Assembly: GCA_964436165.1 (NCBI GenBank)
Contig: CAYTBY010000001.1
Location: 62,001-126,000, forward strand
Direction of reading: 5' to 3'
Length of the DNA: 64,000 nt
From: 2-01-FULL-39-28 sp964436165
GTDB taxonomy: Bacteria > Patescibacteriota > Minisyncoccia > 2-02-FULL-40-12 > GWA2-44-9
The notes beneath the pieces are model-generated. The model did not search any database. It was not told the origin of the DNA and saw nothing but the letters and a program-made list of their open reading frames with translations. Positions 40,334 through 48,593 of this stretch are shown piece by piece; position 1 is the first letter of the stretch; each line of letters starts with the position of its first letter. A program made the position numbers and the translations under genes.

Positions 40334-41233
40334 ATGTCAAAAATTTACACAATTATGTTTTTTGTTTCGATGGGTCTAACTCTAGGAGCAATTGTTTTGT
40401 TTTTAATTTTCGGTTTAAACTTTGGAGTTGATTTTCGGGGCGGCAGTATTGTGGAATTAGAGTTTTCGAATGAGAAACCGCCGGTTGCTGATGTCCAGGC
40501 ATATTTAGAAAAAGGTTTATCACTCCACGACTTTAGCTTTAACGAAGTCGGAGAAATGGGATTGGTGATCAGGTCCGGTAATTTATCCGAAGAAGACCAT
40601 CAGCAGTTACTAAATATTTTGAAAGAAAAATATTCTGACCAGACGATTGAGGAAAAGCGGTTTGATTCGGTCGGGCCGATTGTTGGCCAAGAACTTAAAG
40701 ACATGAGCGTCCGGGGTATAATCATAGCCCTCTTGGTTATAATAATGTATATCGCTTATGTTTTCAGGAAGATGTCAGTTGTTTTGTCTTCTTGGGCCAT
40801 GAGCGTTTCGGCCATGGTTGCTCTTGCCCATGATATTATTATTCCGATTGGAGTTTTTTCTTGGCTGGGCTATTTTTATAATGTTGAAATAAGCGCCGTC
40901 TTCGTGGCTGCCTTATTGACAATCTTGGGTTATTCTGTTTCAGATACAGTAGTCATATTTGACAGGGTTAGGGAAAATGTTATAAGAAATAGATTGAGGG
41001 AGGATTTTGGCAAGGTTGTCCACAAGAGTATTTTTCAAACTCTCACCCGATCCCTGAATACGACCTTTACTACCCTCCTGTCATTGATTGCTATTTATCT
41101 GTTCGGGGGAGAGAGTCTGAGATATTTTGCCCTGGCTTTGATAATCGGTATTTTCTTGGGAGCCTATTCTTCGATATTTGTCGCTTCGCCATTGCTGGTT
41201 TGGTGGTCGGGATGGACAAAAAAGAATAGGTAG
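40334..41233 (+). CDS. secF: protein translocase subunit SecF
   Basis: 299 residues from ATG 40334, two bases after secD; the longer frame from 40316 would overlap secD. Motifs: GLNFGVDFRGGSIVELEF, RFDSVGPIVGQELK, DIIIPIGVFSWLGY, GYSVSDTVVIFDRVREN and SLNTTFTTLLSLIAIYLFGGE. Six helices with a short P1 domain. It forms the SecDF accessory complex. Confidence 0.95.
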   Translation: MSKIYTIMFFVSMGLTLGAIVLFLIFGLNFGVDFRGGSIVELEFSNEKPPVADVQAYLEKGLSLHDFSFNEVGEMGLVIRSGNLSEEDHQQLLNILKEKYSDQTIEEKRFDSVGPIVGQELKDMSVRGIIIALLVIIMYIAYVFRKMSVVLSSWAMSVSAMVALAHDIIIPIGVFSWLGYFYNVEISAVFVAALLTILGYSVSDTVVIFDRVRENVIRNRLREDFGKVVHKSIFQTLTRSLNTTFTTLLSLIAIYLFGGESLRYFALALIIGIFLGAYSSIFVASPLLVWWSGWTKKNR

Positions 41234-41288
41234 ATTATAATAATTAGGTATTATCTAACGGGATTGACTTCTATAACTAATAATGCTA

Positions 41289-41317
41289 TTGTATGTGGAG
41301 GTACAATAGACTATCAT
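41289..41317 (+). promoter_or_regulatory. leaderless promoter of the sigma-4/HARE-HTH gene
   Basis: TTGTAT at 41289-41294, 17-base spacer, TATCAT at 41312-41317, 6 bases before ATG 41324. Confidence 0.65.
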
Positions 41318-41323
41318 AGGGTC

Positions 41324-42412
41324 ATGTCAAATCAAGCAGTAATAACCAAAACGGTCGCTTCTTTGGTAAAAAATATATCAACTCGCAACAAGGATATTAT
41401 ATCCAGGCGTTTTGGTTTGAAAACAGGCAAAAAGGAGACTCTGGAGTCGATAGGCAAGAGCTATGGAATTACCAGGGAAAGAGTAAGGCAGATAGAGGAA
41501 TTTTCCATTAACCAGTTGTCTAAGGTTGTTGCTTCGACTCCCGATGTTTCAAAATACGTTTCTTTGGCCAAGGAAATACTAGGCGGTAACGGGGGGGTGA
41601 TGAGGGAGGCTGAGTTATTTAAAGCATTTAGCGGAAACGATAAGGAGAGTGTTGTAAATGCCTCGCTTGTTTTTATTCTTTCTCTGGCCGGCGAGCCTGC
41701 CTCGCCGACTCGCCTCGCCGAAGCCTCCGGCGTAGCGCGGGCAGGCGGGCCGGTAAGATTCGGTGAAAACGAGTCATACTATTCCTTCTGGGGTTTAAAT
41801 AGGGAAAGTGCCGATATGTTTAAAAATGGGATTTCTGCCCTGGTCAGTTCATTTGCAAAAAACGGAAGCCCGGTGGCTTATACCGACTTGGTTTCTTTTG
41901 CCCAGGCTAACAGCATCTCAAATTCTAAAGACGTTGTGGTTTATTTGAATTTGAGCAAGGAGCTTGGAAGAAATGTTTTTGGCCAAATTGGTTTAGCCAG
42001 TTGGGCCGAAGTAAAACCAAAAGGAGTCAGAGATAAAGCCTATTTGGTTTTGAAGAAAGAGAAAAATCCAAAACACTTTACCGAGATTGCCAAACTTATA
42101 AACTCAACCGGTTTTTCTGATAAGAGAGCTAATGTTCAGACTGTTCATAACGAACTGATTAAGGATAAAAGATTCGTTTTAGTCGGCCGTGGAATGTATG
42201 GGTTATCGGAATGGGGTTATCAGCCGGGTACGGTCAAAGAAGTGTTGGTCAGCGTTCTCAAGAACCATGGCAAGCCCTTAGCCAAGGCCGAACTTGTGGC
42301 CAAGGTTTTGGATACCCGAATGGTCAAAGAAAACACAATATTATTAAATCTTCAGGATTCTAAAGTTTTTTCAAAACGGGAAGACGGAACTTACGTCTTA
42401 AAAAAGGCGTAA
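41324..42412 (+). CDS. sigma-70 region-4-like protein with HARE-HTH-type repeats
   Basis: 362 residues from ATG 41324; an upstream in-frame start at 41264 lies before the promoter. Residues about 15-70 match sigma region 4: DIISRRFGLKTGKKETLESI and YGITRERVRQIEEFS, the -35-recognition helix. No regions 2 or 3 precede it, so it cannot be a complete sigma factor. The C-terminal half has two winged-helix units (KHFTEIAKLINSTGFSDKRA and YGLSEWGYQPGTVKEVLVSV, then KPLAKAELVAKVLDTRMV) of the HARE-HTH type, as in RNA polymerase delta. A palindromic repeat (41692-41752) is inserted in frame. It may modulate RNA polymerase. Confidence 0.75.
   Translation: MSNQAVITKTVASLVKNISTRNKDIISRRFGLKTGKKETLESIGKSYGITRERVRQIEEFSINQLSKVVASTPDVSKYVSLAKEILGGNGGVMREAELFKAFSGNDKESVVNASLVFILSLAGEPASPTRLAEASGVARAGGPVRFGENESYYSFWGLNRESADMFKNGISALVSSFAKNGSPVAYTDLVSFAQANSISNSKDVVVYLNLSKELGRNVFGQIGLASWAEVKPKGVRDKAYLVLKKEKNPKHFTEIAKLINSTGFSDKRANVQTVHNELIKDKRFVLVGRGMYGLSEWGYQPGTVKEVLVSVLKNHGKPLAKAELVAKVLDTRMVKENTILLNLQDSKVFSKREDGTYVLKKA
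41692..41752. repeat. in-frame palindromic coding repeat in the sigma-4/HARE-HTH gene
   Basis: GC-rich insert beginning CGAGCCTGCCTCGCC and ending GCGGGCAGGCGGG; GCCTGCC / GGCAGGC form the outer arms. It encodes EPASPTRLAEASGVARAGG, unlike the rest of the protein. Confidence 0.65.
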
Positions 42413-42418
42413 AGATAA

Positions 42419-42494
42419 TGCAAATCAACGAATGACATGCGAATGCTACAAATAAACATTCGCGGTATTCGCATATATTTGTAGATTAGCATTA
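42419..42494. repeat. intergenic inverted repeat (TGCTACAAATA / TATTTGTAGATTAGCA)
   Basis: TGCGAATGCTACAAATA pairs with TATTTGTAGATTAGCAT across ACATTCGCGGTATTCGCA, which itself contains CGAATG/CATTCG units. Repeats of this kind recur in related genomes by memory; here it fills the gap before the TraG-like pair. Confidence 0.55.
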
Positions 42495-42512
42495 TGTAAT
42501 GAGCTTCAGCGA

Positions 42513-43766
42513 ATGACTTCTTTTCTTTTAATACTAAATACTTTTAAGACGGTCTTTGTCCTCCTTATCTCCATTTGGTGGCTTTACTTACCTGTCTTTT
42601 TATTTTTACTATCCTATCTCGCCGTTAAAAACTATACTAATCTCAAATACCGCCTCTCTCTTGAGTGGACACTTCTTGAAATAAAAGTTCCAAAAGAAAA
42701 TCGAAAAAGCCCCAAGGCGATGGAGCAGATTTTTGCCGGTTTACATGGCGTTTATACTATTAAAAAAAAGTGGCATAAGATATTTTTTAAGGGCGAGATG
42801 CTGGCTTGGTTCTCTTTTGAAATAGTTGGCAAGGGTGGTGAGACCCACTTTTATGTAAGAACTCAAACTGAATACAAGAATGTGGTAGAAGCCCAGATAT
42901 ATGCCCAGTATCCGGAGGCAGAAGTCGTTGAGTCGGTTGACTACATTAATGATCTGCCCCTCTATTTGCCTGATGATAAATATGACCTGTGGGGAACTGA
43001 GCTAATTTTAAACAAGGAGGATGCCTATCCAATAAGAACTTATCCTGAATTTGAAGAAAAAGGAACCGGTCCGGAAGATGCAAAAAGAGTAGATCCAATG
43101 GCATCTATATCTGAGCTTTGCAGTACTCTTCACGCCGGTGAGCAGATCTGGCTTCAAATAATAGGTACTCCGATAGGAGATGATTGGATAAAGAAAGGCC
43201 AGGCCGTACTTGATAAGCTTATGGGTAAGGAAGCGGTCAAAAGCGGAAACTTTCTTTCTGATATGGTTTTTGCCATAGATAAGGCAATTAGCGGAATCGG
43301 CAGTGTTCCGGTTGATAAAAAAGAAGAAAGGAAAGAGAGAGTTAACTTAAGTCCAGGCAAAGAGGATATAATGAAGGCCATGGAAAAAAGCTGGGATAAG
43401 CTTGGGTATCAAACCGGCATCAGGTATTTATATATCGGACCTAAAGATAATTTCCATCAATCCCACGTCGCCGGTATTAACGGTGCTTTTCGGCAGTTCT
43501 CTTCCCAAAATTTAAATGGTTTCAAATCGAATAAATACACCATAACTCACGCTAGAGGCTTATTTAAAAATTCAAAACTTTTAACGAGAAAGAAGGCCAT
43601 TTATCAGGCATTTAGGGAGAGGCAGGTCATGCTTTTTAAATATGTGCTTAATACTGAAGAATTAGCTACTATTTACCACTTACCGGATATTGGAGTCAGG
43701 GCGCCGTTATTGCCTAGAGTTGAGGCCAAGAGAGGTGAACCCCCGGTAGGATTGCCAATTACATGA
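42513..43766 (+). CDS. membrane partner of the TraG/VirD4-like ATPase
   Basis: 417 residues. Two transmembrane helices near the N-terminus (FKTVFVLLISIWWLYLP, VFLFLLSYLAV), then a soluble domain (LEWTLLEIKVPKENRKSPKAMEQIF; YAQYPEAEVVESVDYI; GTELILNKEDAYPIRTYPEF). This protein always accompanies a TraG-like ATPase in Patescibacteria as I recall. It overlaps the ATPase gene by 4 bases (ATGA). It probably anchors the ATPase at the membrane, for DNA or protein export. No ribosome-binding site at ATG 42513. Confidence 0.75.
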   Translation: MTSFLLILNTFKTVFVLLISIWWLYLPVFLFLLSYLAVKNYTNLKYRLSLEWTLLEIKVPKENRKSPKAMEQIFAGLHGVYTIKKKWHKIFFKGEMLAWFSFEIVGKGGETHFYVRTQTEYKNVVEAQIYAQYPEAEVVESVDYINDLPLYLPDDKYDLWGTELILNKEDAYPIRTYPEFEEKGTGPEDAKRVDPMASISELCSTLHAGEQIWLQIIGTPIGDDWIKKGQAVLDKLMGKEAVKSGNFLSDMVFAIDKAISGIGSVPVDKKEERKERVNLSPGKEDIMKAMEKSWDKLGYQTGIRYLYIGPKDNFHQSHVAGINGAFRQFSSQNLNGFKSNKYTITHARGLFKNSKLLTRKKAIYQAFRERQVMLFKYVLNTEELATIYHLPDIGVRAPLLPRVEAKRGEPPVGLPIT

Positions 43767-45544
43767 TTAAAAAAGATAAAGATATTGTTGTTATCGGTGA
43801 GACGAATTTTCGCAATCAGCGTTGGCGATTTGGCATAAAAGAAGATGACCGTCGGCGCCATATGTATGTGGTTGGTTCAACGGGAATGGGCAAGACAGAA
43901 TTCTTGAAGAATATGGCCATTCAGGACATTGAAGCCGGCCGGGGCCTTGCCTTTATTGACCCTCACGGCGATTCAGCCGATGCCCTTCTTGACTATATTC
44001 CAAAAGAAAGAATAAAAGATGTCATTTATTTGGATCCTGGCGATCTGTCTTTTCCGATTGCTTTCAATGTGATGGAAAAAGTTGATTTTGAGTTCAGGCA
44101 TTTGGTTGCTTCCGGCTTGCTTGGTGTATTTAAGAAAATATTCGGCATTGAGGTTTGGTCGGGAAGGATGGAATATATTTTAAATAATACTATCTTGGCC
44201 TTGCTAGAATATCCAGATGCGACTCTACTCGGCATAAATAAGTTATTGTCCAATAAGGAGTATAGGAGAAAGGTGGTTGATAATGTAAAAGACCCGATAG
44301 TAAAGTCATTTTGGGTTGATGAGTTTGCAAAATATACAGAAAGATTTGCCGCCGAAGCGACGCCGGCTATTCAGAATAAGATCGGTCAGTTTATTTCTAA
44401 CAATCTTATTCGCAATATCATCGGCCAAGTCCATTCGACTATTGATATCAGAAAGATAATGGATGAGGGCAAAATTTTAATAGTCAATATTTCCCGCGGT
44501 AAAATAGGGGAGGACGCTTCGCGTTTGCTTGGTGCTCTTTTAGTAACCAAGATTCAGCTTGCCGCCATGTCGCGGGTTGATATTCCGGAGAACCAGAGAA
44601 CGGACTTCTATCTGTATGTAGATGAGTTTCAGCACTTTGCCACAGAGTCATTTGCTAACATTTTATCAGAAGCCAGGAAATACCATTTAAGTTTAATTAT
44701 GGCTCATCAATATATAAAGCAGATGGAAGAACATGTGATGGATGCGGTTTTTGGCAATGTTGGTACGATTGTATCTTTTAGGGTTGGTGCGGAGGATGGC
44801 GAATTTTTGGAAAAATGGTTTCAGCCTGATTTCATGATGAATGATATTGTCAATCTTGGTAAATATAATATTTACATAAAGTTAATGATAGACGGCGTTT
44901 CTTCAAGAGGTTTTTCGGCGGCGACTATCCCGCCCCTTCCCGAGCTTGAAAAGTCGAATCGGGAAGAAGTGGTTGACTATTCAAGAAAAACATATGCTAC
45001 CTCAAGAGAAATTGTTGAGAAAAGTATTGCCGAATGGGCGGGAATGGATGGTGAGGAGCATAAAAAAGAAGGCTACAGCGGACCAAGGCCGGACTCAAGA
45101 CCTAGACAGCCATATGCGACATTTGAAAGACGGGGGGAACCGTCACAATTTCAAAATCAGCGTCCACAGCAGTCATTTAATCGGCCACCAGCTCCTCTCC
45201 CTAGTCAACTCATTAGGCCACAACCAGGGTCAGTTCAACCGCAAACCATACCTCAGATACAACCTCAACCAGTGCAACCCAAGTTTGAACAGAAACCGCA
45301 GGTCCAGTTACAGTCTAAATCGGAACCAGCCCAATCACAACGACTGAGCGAAGAGCGAGGGAGTACTGAGCATAGAAATGCGAATGTACCCTCATCCGGG
45401 CTACCTTTAAATGAAGCCCTTAAAACCGGTCCGGTTAATTTTCGTGGCAGGAGGATAGAAGATAAAAGAGAAAAACCAAAAATTGAAGTTGATACAGATG
45501 CTCTCAAGAAGATCTTGGATGAGGCGATGGGAAAAAAGGAATAG
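43763..45544 (+). CDS. TraG/VirD4-like (DUF87-type) secretion ATPase
   Basis: 593 residues. Walker A is GSTGMGKTEF (about 33-42), then FIDPHGDSAD, a Walker B-like DFYLYVDEFQHFATESF, and LSLIMAHQYIKQMEEHV. This is the T4SS coupling ATPase/HerA-FtsK fold. The last 190 residues are Pro/Gln-rich repeats (QPQTIPQIQPQPVQPKF), probably a flexible tail, ending in a short helix. It likely drives DNA or protein transport, perhaps type IV pilus-linked DNA uptake or conjugation-like export. Translationally coupled to the membrane partner. Confidence 0.85.
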   Translation: MIKKDKDIVVIGETNFRNQRWRFGIKEDDRRRHMYVVGSTGMGKTEFLKNMAIQDIEAGRGLAFIDPHGDSADALLDYIPKERIKDVIYLDPGDLSFPIAFNVMEKVDFEFRHLVASGLLGVFKKIFGIEVWSGRMEYILNNTILALLEYPDATLLGINKLLSNKEYRRKVVDNVKDPIVKSFWVDEFAKYTERFAAEATPAIQNKIGQFISNNLIRNIIGQVHSTIDIRKIMDEGKILIVNISRGKIGEDASRLLGALLVTKIQLAAMSRVDIPENQRTDFYLYVDEFQHFATESFANILSEARKYHLSLIMAHQYIKQMEEHVMDAVFGNVGTIVSFRVGAEDGEFLEKWFQPDFMMNDIVNLGKYNIYIKLMIDGVSSRGFSAATIPPLPELEKSNREEVVDYSRKTYATSREIVEKSIAEWAGMDGEEHKKEGYSGPRPDSRPRQPYATFERRGEPSQFQNQRPQQSFNRPPAPLPSQLIRPQPGSVQPQTIPQIQPQPVQPKFEQKPQVQLQSKSEPAQSQRLSEERGSTEHRNANVPSSGLPLNEALKTGPVNFRGRRIEDKREKPKIEVDTDALKKILDEAMGKKE

Positions 45545-45631
45545 GTTTTTTACTTTAGCCTCAACTGTGGATTTGTTTTTGTATCTGCCTGTGCTATTTT
45601 TATCTTAGCACATTTCGTAGAGGAGGAATAA

Positions 45632-45976
45632 ATGGAAGACCAGAAGGCACTTAAGGCGGTGGGTATTTATGAGCAGTATTTTATAACTCATGATATTCCG
45701 AATATAAAACATCCTCATAATGAATTTTTTCGTAATGTGAATGAGGCATTGGCTCATTGTCACAGCATGATAAAGGGGATAAAAGACTTTCTTTCCATTG
45801 ATGGTATGGAAAAAAGAGCCGCACAACGCATTGGTTTTATTGAGGGATGTCTTGCTACTGCTGGCAAGGTTACAGTAGAGACGTTGAAGGCGTATAATCG
45901 TCCCGAAGAAGGCACAATTAGCGAGATAACCCACGAGCCATTAACCTACGAAGATTTACATGATTGGGAATATTAG
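45632..45976 (+). CDS. hypothetical helical protein, 114 residues
   Basis: A strong GAGGAGG ribosome-binding site 5 bases before ATG 45632. Mostly helical, acidic: ALKAVGIYEQYFITHDIPNI, HNEFFRNVNEALAHCHSMIKG, AQRIGFIEGCLATAGKVTVET, THEPLTYEDLHDWEY. The repeated His/Asn-rich helices suggest a four-helix bundle of the kind found in small cytoplasmic partner proteins. No family recognised. A terminator follows, so it is monocistronic. Confidence 0.7.
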   Translation: MEDQKALKAVGIYEQYFITHDIPNIKHPHNEFFRNVNEALAHCHSMIKGIKDFLSIDGMEKRAAQRIGFIEGCLATAGKVTVETLKAYNRPEEGTISEITHEPLTYEDLHDWEY

Positions 45977-45989
45977 TCTCTCGTACTAC

Positions 45990-46020
45990 AGCTCTTGCAA
46001 AATGCAGGGGCTTTTCTTTT
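45990..46020 (+). terminator. terminator after the 114-residue protein gene
   Basis: A 10-bp stem (AGCTCTTGCA / TGCAGGGGCT, two G-U pairs), loop AAA, TTTTCTTTT. Confidence 0.85.
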
Positions 46021-46112
46021 ATGTTTTAAAAATGTATTATTTTAGTATCAACTTTTTAATTTTGAATTATAATTTTGCATTTTGATTTTTTAATTTTAAA
46101 TTTATTAAAACC

Positions 46113-47378
46113 ATGCCCTCCAAATTCTATAAAAAATATATCCGTATTCCCCCCAGTGAATCAATAGATATTCGGGATATAATGCCTATCATCCACCATC
46201 CGCTTTTTCAGCGTTTGCTTCATATCTCTCAATTAGGCACAACATTGAATGTTTTTCCGGGAGCGACTCATAACCGTTTTGAACATGCTCTAGGCGTTTA
46301 CGGTAAAACAAAAAGATTTTCGAAGAGAATGGTTGAGGACGGTTTTTTGACATCATATGAGGCCAAGAATGTGTCTCTTTTTGGCCTGCTTCATGACGTT
46401 GGCCATGGACCCTTTTCCCATGTTATGGAAGAATTAACGCCTCTTAGCGGCAACGAAGACGAGAACGGCCTGGTCGTTTTAAAGTTATTAAAAAAGGAGA
46501 TAAAAAAAGCCGGCGGTGATTACGAATTTATTAAAAAGATCTCTTCCCACAAAAATCATCTTTATCGGATAGTAATGGATAAGAATGTCGGGATGGACAA
46601 GCTTGATTACCTGGAACGCGATGTTTATCATACCGGATTTGGCCAGAGACCGGATATCGAAAGTTTATTCAATTATCTCGTTTACTTAAAGGGCCATTTG
46701 GTTATTGACAAAAAATCTCTTGAAGCGGCCAAGCAGATGCAGAAACTGTATCTCTATATGTATAAAGAGGTGTATCTTCATAAATCAGCGCTCATCAGCC
46801 AGAGGTTTCTCCAGAAAATGGTATCTATGCTTGCCCGCTTAATTAAGCTTGATCTGGCTCAGCTTTGGCGTCTTAACGATAAAGAACTGATCGCCCTTAT
46901 CTATACCAACCCCGATAAAAATCTGAAACTTCTCTACGATTGTTATAAAAACAGGGCATTTCCCAGTACGGGAGTGGTGATACGACTCAAGAGCAGAGAG
47001 TTTAAAGAGAGAATTGCCGGCAAGAAAATAAAGGTTATCGGAGAGAACAAAGCGTTTTTTCAAAAGTTTATGAAGCATACTTCCCCGGAAGATCTTGAGA
47101 ATCTTGAATCGAAAGTCGCAAAACTTATAAATGTTTCCTCTCACAAAGTGGTTATTGTTCCGACCCTAACTCCGTGGCGTTTTGTTCCGGAGGATATTTT
47201 ATACCACGATGACGGCCGGATACTTTCGCTTAAAGACACTCAAAGAGAGTATTTTGATGCTCTTCGATCTGAGATGAGTGACTATTTGGCTATTCGGGTT
47301 TGCATCGTCGGTGATAGGGGAGTATTATATAAAAATTCTTTGAAAATATATAATCTTATCAAGAAGGAGACGCAATGA
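46113..47378 (+). CDS. HD-domain phosphohydrolase
   Basis: 421 residues. The HD metal site is complete: THNRFEHALGVYG, then LFGLLHDVGHGPFSHVMEE (HD pair), and a later GMDKLDYLERDVYHTGFG. This is the dNTPase/SAMHD1-like branch of HD hydrolases, so a nucleotide triphosphohydrolase is likely, but substrate specificity is open. The C-terminal 150 residues are family-specific. Upstream DNA (46021-46112) is very AT-rich with TTTTAATTTT repeats. The downstream small gene overlaps its stop by 4 bases. Confidence 0.85.
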   Translation: MPSKFYKKYIRIPPSESIDIRDIMPIIHHPLFQRLLHISQLGTTLNVFPGATHNRFEHALGVYGKTKRFSKRMVEDGFLTSYEAKNVSLFGLLHDVGHGPFSHVMEELTPLSGNEDENGLVVLKLLKKEIKKAGGDYEFIKKISSHKNHLYRIVMDKNVGMDKLDYLERDVYHTGFGQRPDIESLFNYLVYLKGHLVIDKKSLEAAKQMQKLYLYMYKEVYLHKSALISQRFLQKMVSMLARLIKLDLAQLWRLNDKELIALIYTNPDKNLKLLYDCYKNRAFPSTGVVIRLKSREFKERIAGKKIKVIGENKAFFQKFMKHTSPEDLENLESKVAKLINVSSHKVVIVPTLTPWRFVPEDILYHDDGRILSLKDTQREYFDALRSEMSDYLAIRVCIVGDRGVLYKNSLKIYNLIKKETQ

Positions 47379-47596
47379 CATGTGTTCGGAATGATGATTG
47401 GAACCCAGATCCGCAGATTATGGCGAAGATTAAAGAGGAAATATCTAAATTACCGGCAGAACAGCTTAGGTACGGAAGGATAAGTTCGGGTGATAAGTTA
47501 CTTACTTGGAGTGAATTTATAACAGAGATTGAGCTTGGGACAGAATTCGGCCGGATGATATATTACATATACGTTGATGACGACCCAGAGCAATAG
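47375..47596 (+). CDS. hypothetical 73-residue protein coupled to the HD gene
   Basis: Starts as ATGA overlap with the HD gene. Acidic, with KIKEEISKLPAEQLRYGRI, WSEFITEIELGTEFGRMIYYI and a DDDPEQ tail. No motif recognised. The overlap suggests dependence on the HD phosphohydrolase. The stop codon lies within the terminator stem. Confidence 0.65.
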   Translation: MTCVRNDDWNPDPQIMAKIKEEISKLPAEQLRYGRISSGDKLLTWSEFITEIELGTEFGRMIYYIYVDDDPEQ

Positions 47597-47614
47597 GAAA
47601 CTATTGCTTTTTTT
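47590..47614 (+). terminator. terminator after the HD-gene operon
   Basis: Stem GCAATAG / CTATTGC, loop GAAA, seven T; it overlaps the stop codons of both convergent genes. Confidence 0.85.
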
Positions 47615-47930
47615 GTTTGTCCTCAATTTCATCCATTTCATCCATTATCTGATTAAATAATTCTCCTCTTTGCTCATTCCAAGCCTGCTTACGAGCACTT
47701 TCAAGAGCTTCCAGCCCCTCCTGGATATAACCAGCCTCAATATAGAGCCTTGCCATTCTTTGGTTAAACTTAATAGCGTCTTCCGGATTAATTACTTGCC
47801 TTTCTTCTCGTTCAGTCCATTGTTGAAGAAGTTGATGAACTTCTGGGTCTTCGACTCCTTTTGATTTTAGAGCATCAATAAGTTTCTGGTCTGATACTTC
47901 TCTATTTTCTAGTATTGGAAACTCCTTCAT
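47601..47930 (-). CDS. small TPR-like protein
   Basis: 109 residues. AIKFNQRMARLYIEAGYIQE followed by GLEALESARKQAWNE is a TPR-type helix pair; the C-terminus (IMDEMDEIEDKQKKQ) is charged and coil-like. TATAAT lies 7 bases before ATG 47930 (forward 47938-47943), so probably leaderless. No catalytic motif. Possibly an adaptor. Confidence 0.65.
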   Translation of the reverse strand: MKEFPILENREVSDQKLIDALKSKGVEDPEVHQLLQQWTEREERQVINPEDAIKFNQRMARLYIEAGYIQEGLEALESARKQAWNEQRGELFNQIMDEMDEIEDKQKKQ

Positions 47931-47979
47931 GTATAAGATTATATCCTAGAAAAACAAAAAGTGCGAAGGAGTCAAAGGA

Positions 47980-48255
47980 TTATTTAACTTTTCTCTCAAC
48001 GGATGTAAGTCGGACATCTATAGATTCAACTTTGGTTTCCAGTCGTGAAAATTCCTTTTTTGAAGGTATTTCTAAAACAACATCGAGAATAGTTTTCAGG
48101 GTGCCGTCCATTTTATCAAAGCGGGTATCCATAGCATCAAAACGCTCATCAACTTTAGCGAACCGGTTTGCGGTTATTTGAGCCAGAGTATTGAAGCCGA
48201 CGCTTCGGTCGGCTCCCCGACCTTTCAGCGTCGGGGTTGTCATTTTCTTTGGCAT
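47980..48255 (-). CDS. small coiled-coil protein downstream of a structured leader
   Basis: 91 residues. Residues about 27-90 are a coiled coil with repeats (FAKVDERFDAMDTRFDKMDG; LETKVESIDVRLTSVERKVK), resembling small trimeric or dimeric coils. Residues about 8-20 (TLKGRGADRSVG) come from a palindromic coding repeat (48197-48234). The ATG at 48255 lies one base after an inverted-repeat element that separates it from its promoter. A second ATG is 12 bases downstream. No family recognised. Confidence 0.65.
   Translation of the reverse strand: MPKKMTTPTLKGRGADRSVGFNTLAQITANRFAKVDERFDAMDTRFDKMDGTLKTILDVVLEIPSKKEFSRLETKVESIDVRLTSVERKVK
48197..48234. repeat. in-frame palindromic coding repeat (CCGACGCT / AGCGTCGG)
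   Basis: Outer arms CCGACGCT and AGCGTCGG with an inner CGGTCGG / CCCCGACC pairing, inside the N-terminal codons of the coiled-coil gene. Confidence 0.65.
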
Positions 48256-48256
48256 A

Positions 48257-48390
48257 CCCAGTAGTGAAACTTCCAGTTGCCTTTAATTTTTTCAATAAAA
48301 AGCTAAATAAGAAGTTATTCAATGTTATCTAGTCTTACCCATGATAGTAGAAATACTGGCTAGAAAAAATCTGGAAGTTCTACTACTGGG
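48257..48390 (-). repeat. terminal-inverted-repeat element A at a leaderless start codon
   Basis: Ends 48257-48276 and 48371-48390 are 20-base inverted repeats with 18 matches. Both flanks carry CATA (TATG on the minus strand), like a 4-base target duplication. Read on the minus strand, it starts right after an ATG placed 6 bases after TATACT, and ends one base before the coiled-coil gene ATG. A degenerate internal copy (48338-48359) could pair with the 5' arm as an alternative. Confidence 0.8.
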
Positions 48391-48393
48391 CAT
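48325..48393 (-). other. predicted 22-codon leader reading frame in element A
   Basis: ATG at 48393 is the predicted transcription start. The frame begins MPSSRTSRF and ends at TAA 48325. Its first residues match the frame created by element B (MPGSRSSEY). Confidence 0.4.
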
Positions 48394-48399
48394 ATTTTA

Positions 48400-48427
48400 A
48401 GTATAAAAAATTGATTGTTAATGTCAA
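48400..48427 (-). promoter_or_regulatory. promoter upstream of element A
   Basis: Minus-strand TTGACA (forward 48422-48427), 16-base spacer, TATACT (forward 48400-48405), then 6 bases to ATG 48393. Confidence 0.75.
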
Positions 48428-48585
48428 ATACTTTTCCCAAAGTGCTTGCCACGTGATTGCGTAGCAATTTTACGTGGTCCGTCCACTCACCCTTGGATGG
48501 AACACCATAGAACAGCTAGTTTTAAGGTGGCAGCAGGTTTTTAATAGTTTTGTACCTAGTTTAGCAAGTTAAGATTAATTACTCA
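48428..48585. other. non-coding stretch, nothing identified
   Basis: About 160 bases between the element A promoter and a minus-strand terminator. It contains one hairpin (CCACGT / ACGTGG, 48449-48476) with an inner ATTGC/GCAAT pairing. No frame, promoter or known RNA was recognised. Confidence 0.4.
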
Positions 48586-48593
48586 AATAAAAC

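Noticed and set aside
42513..45544. A full conjugative element or type IV secretion locus
   Set aside because: Only the coupling-type ATPase and its membrane partner are found; no relaxase, VirB proteins or origin of transfer seen.
48449..48476. Structured small RNA from the CCACGT/ACGTGG hairpin
   Set aside because: No promoter or terminator matches it and no known RNA family was recognised.
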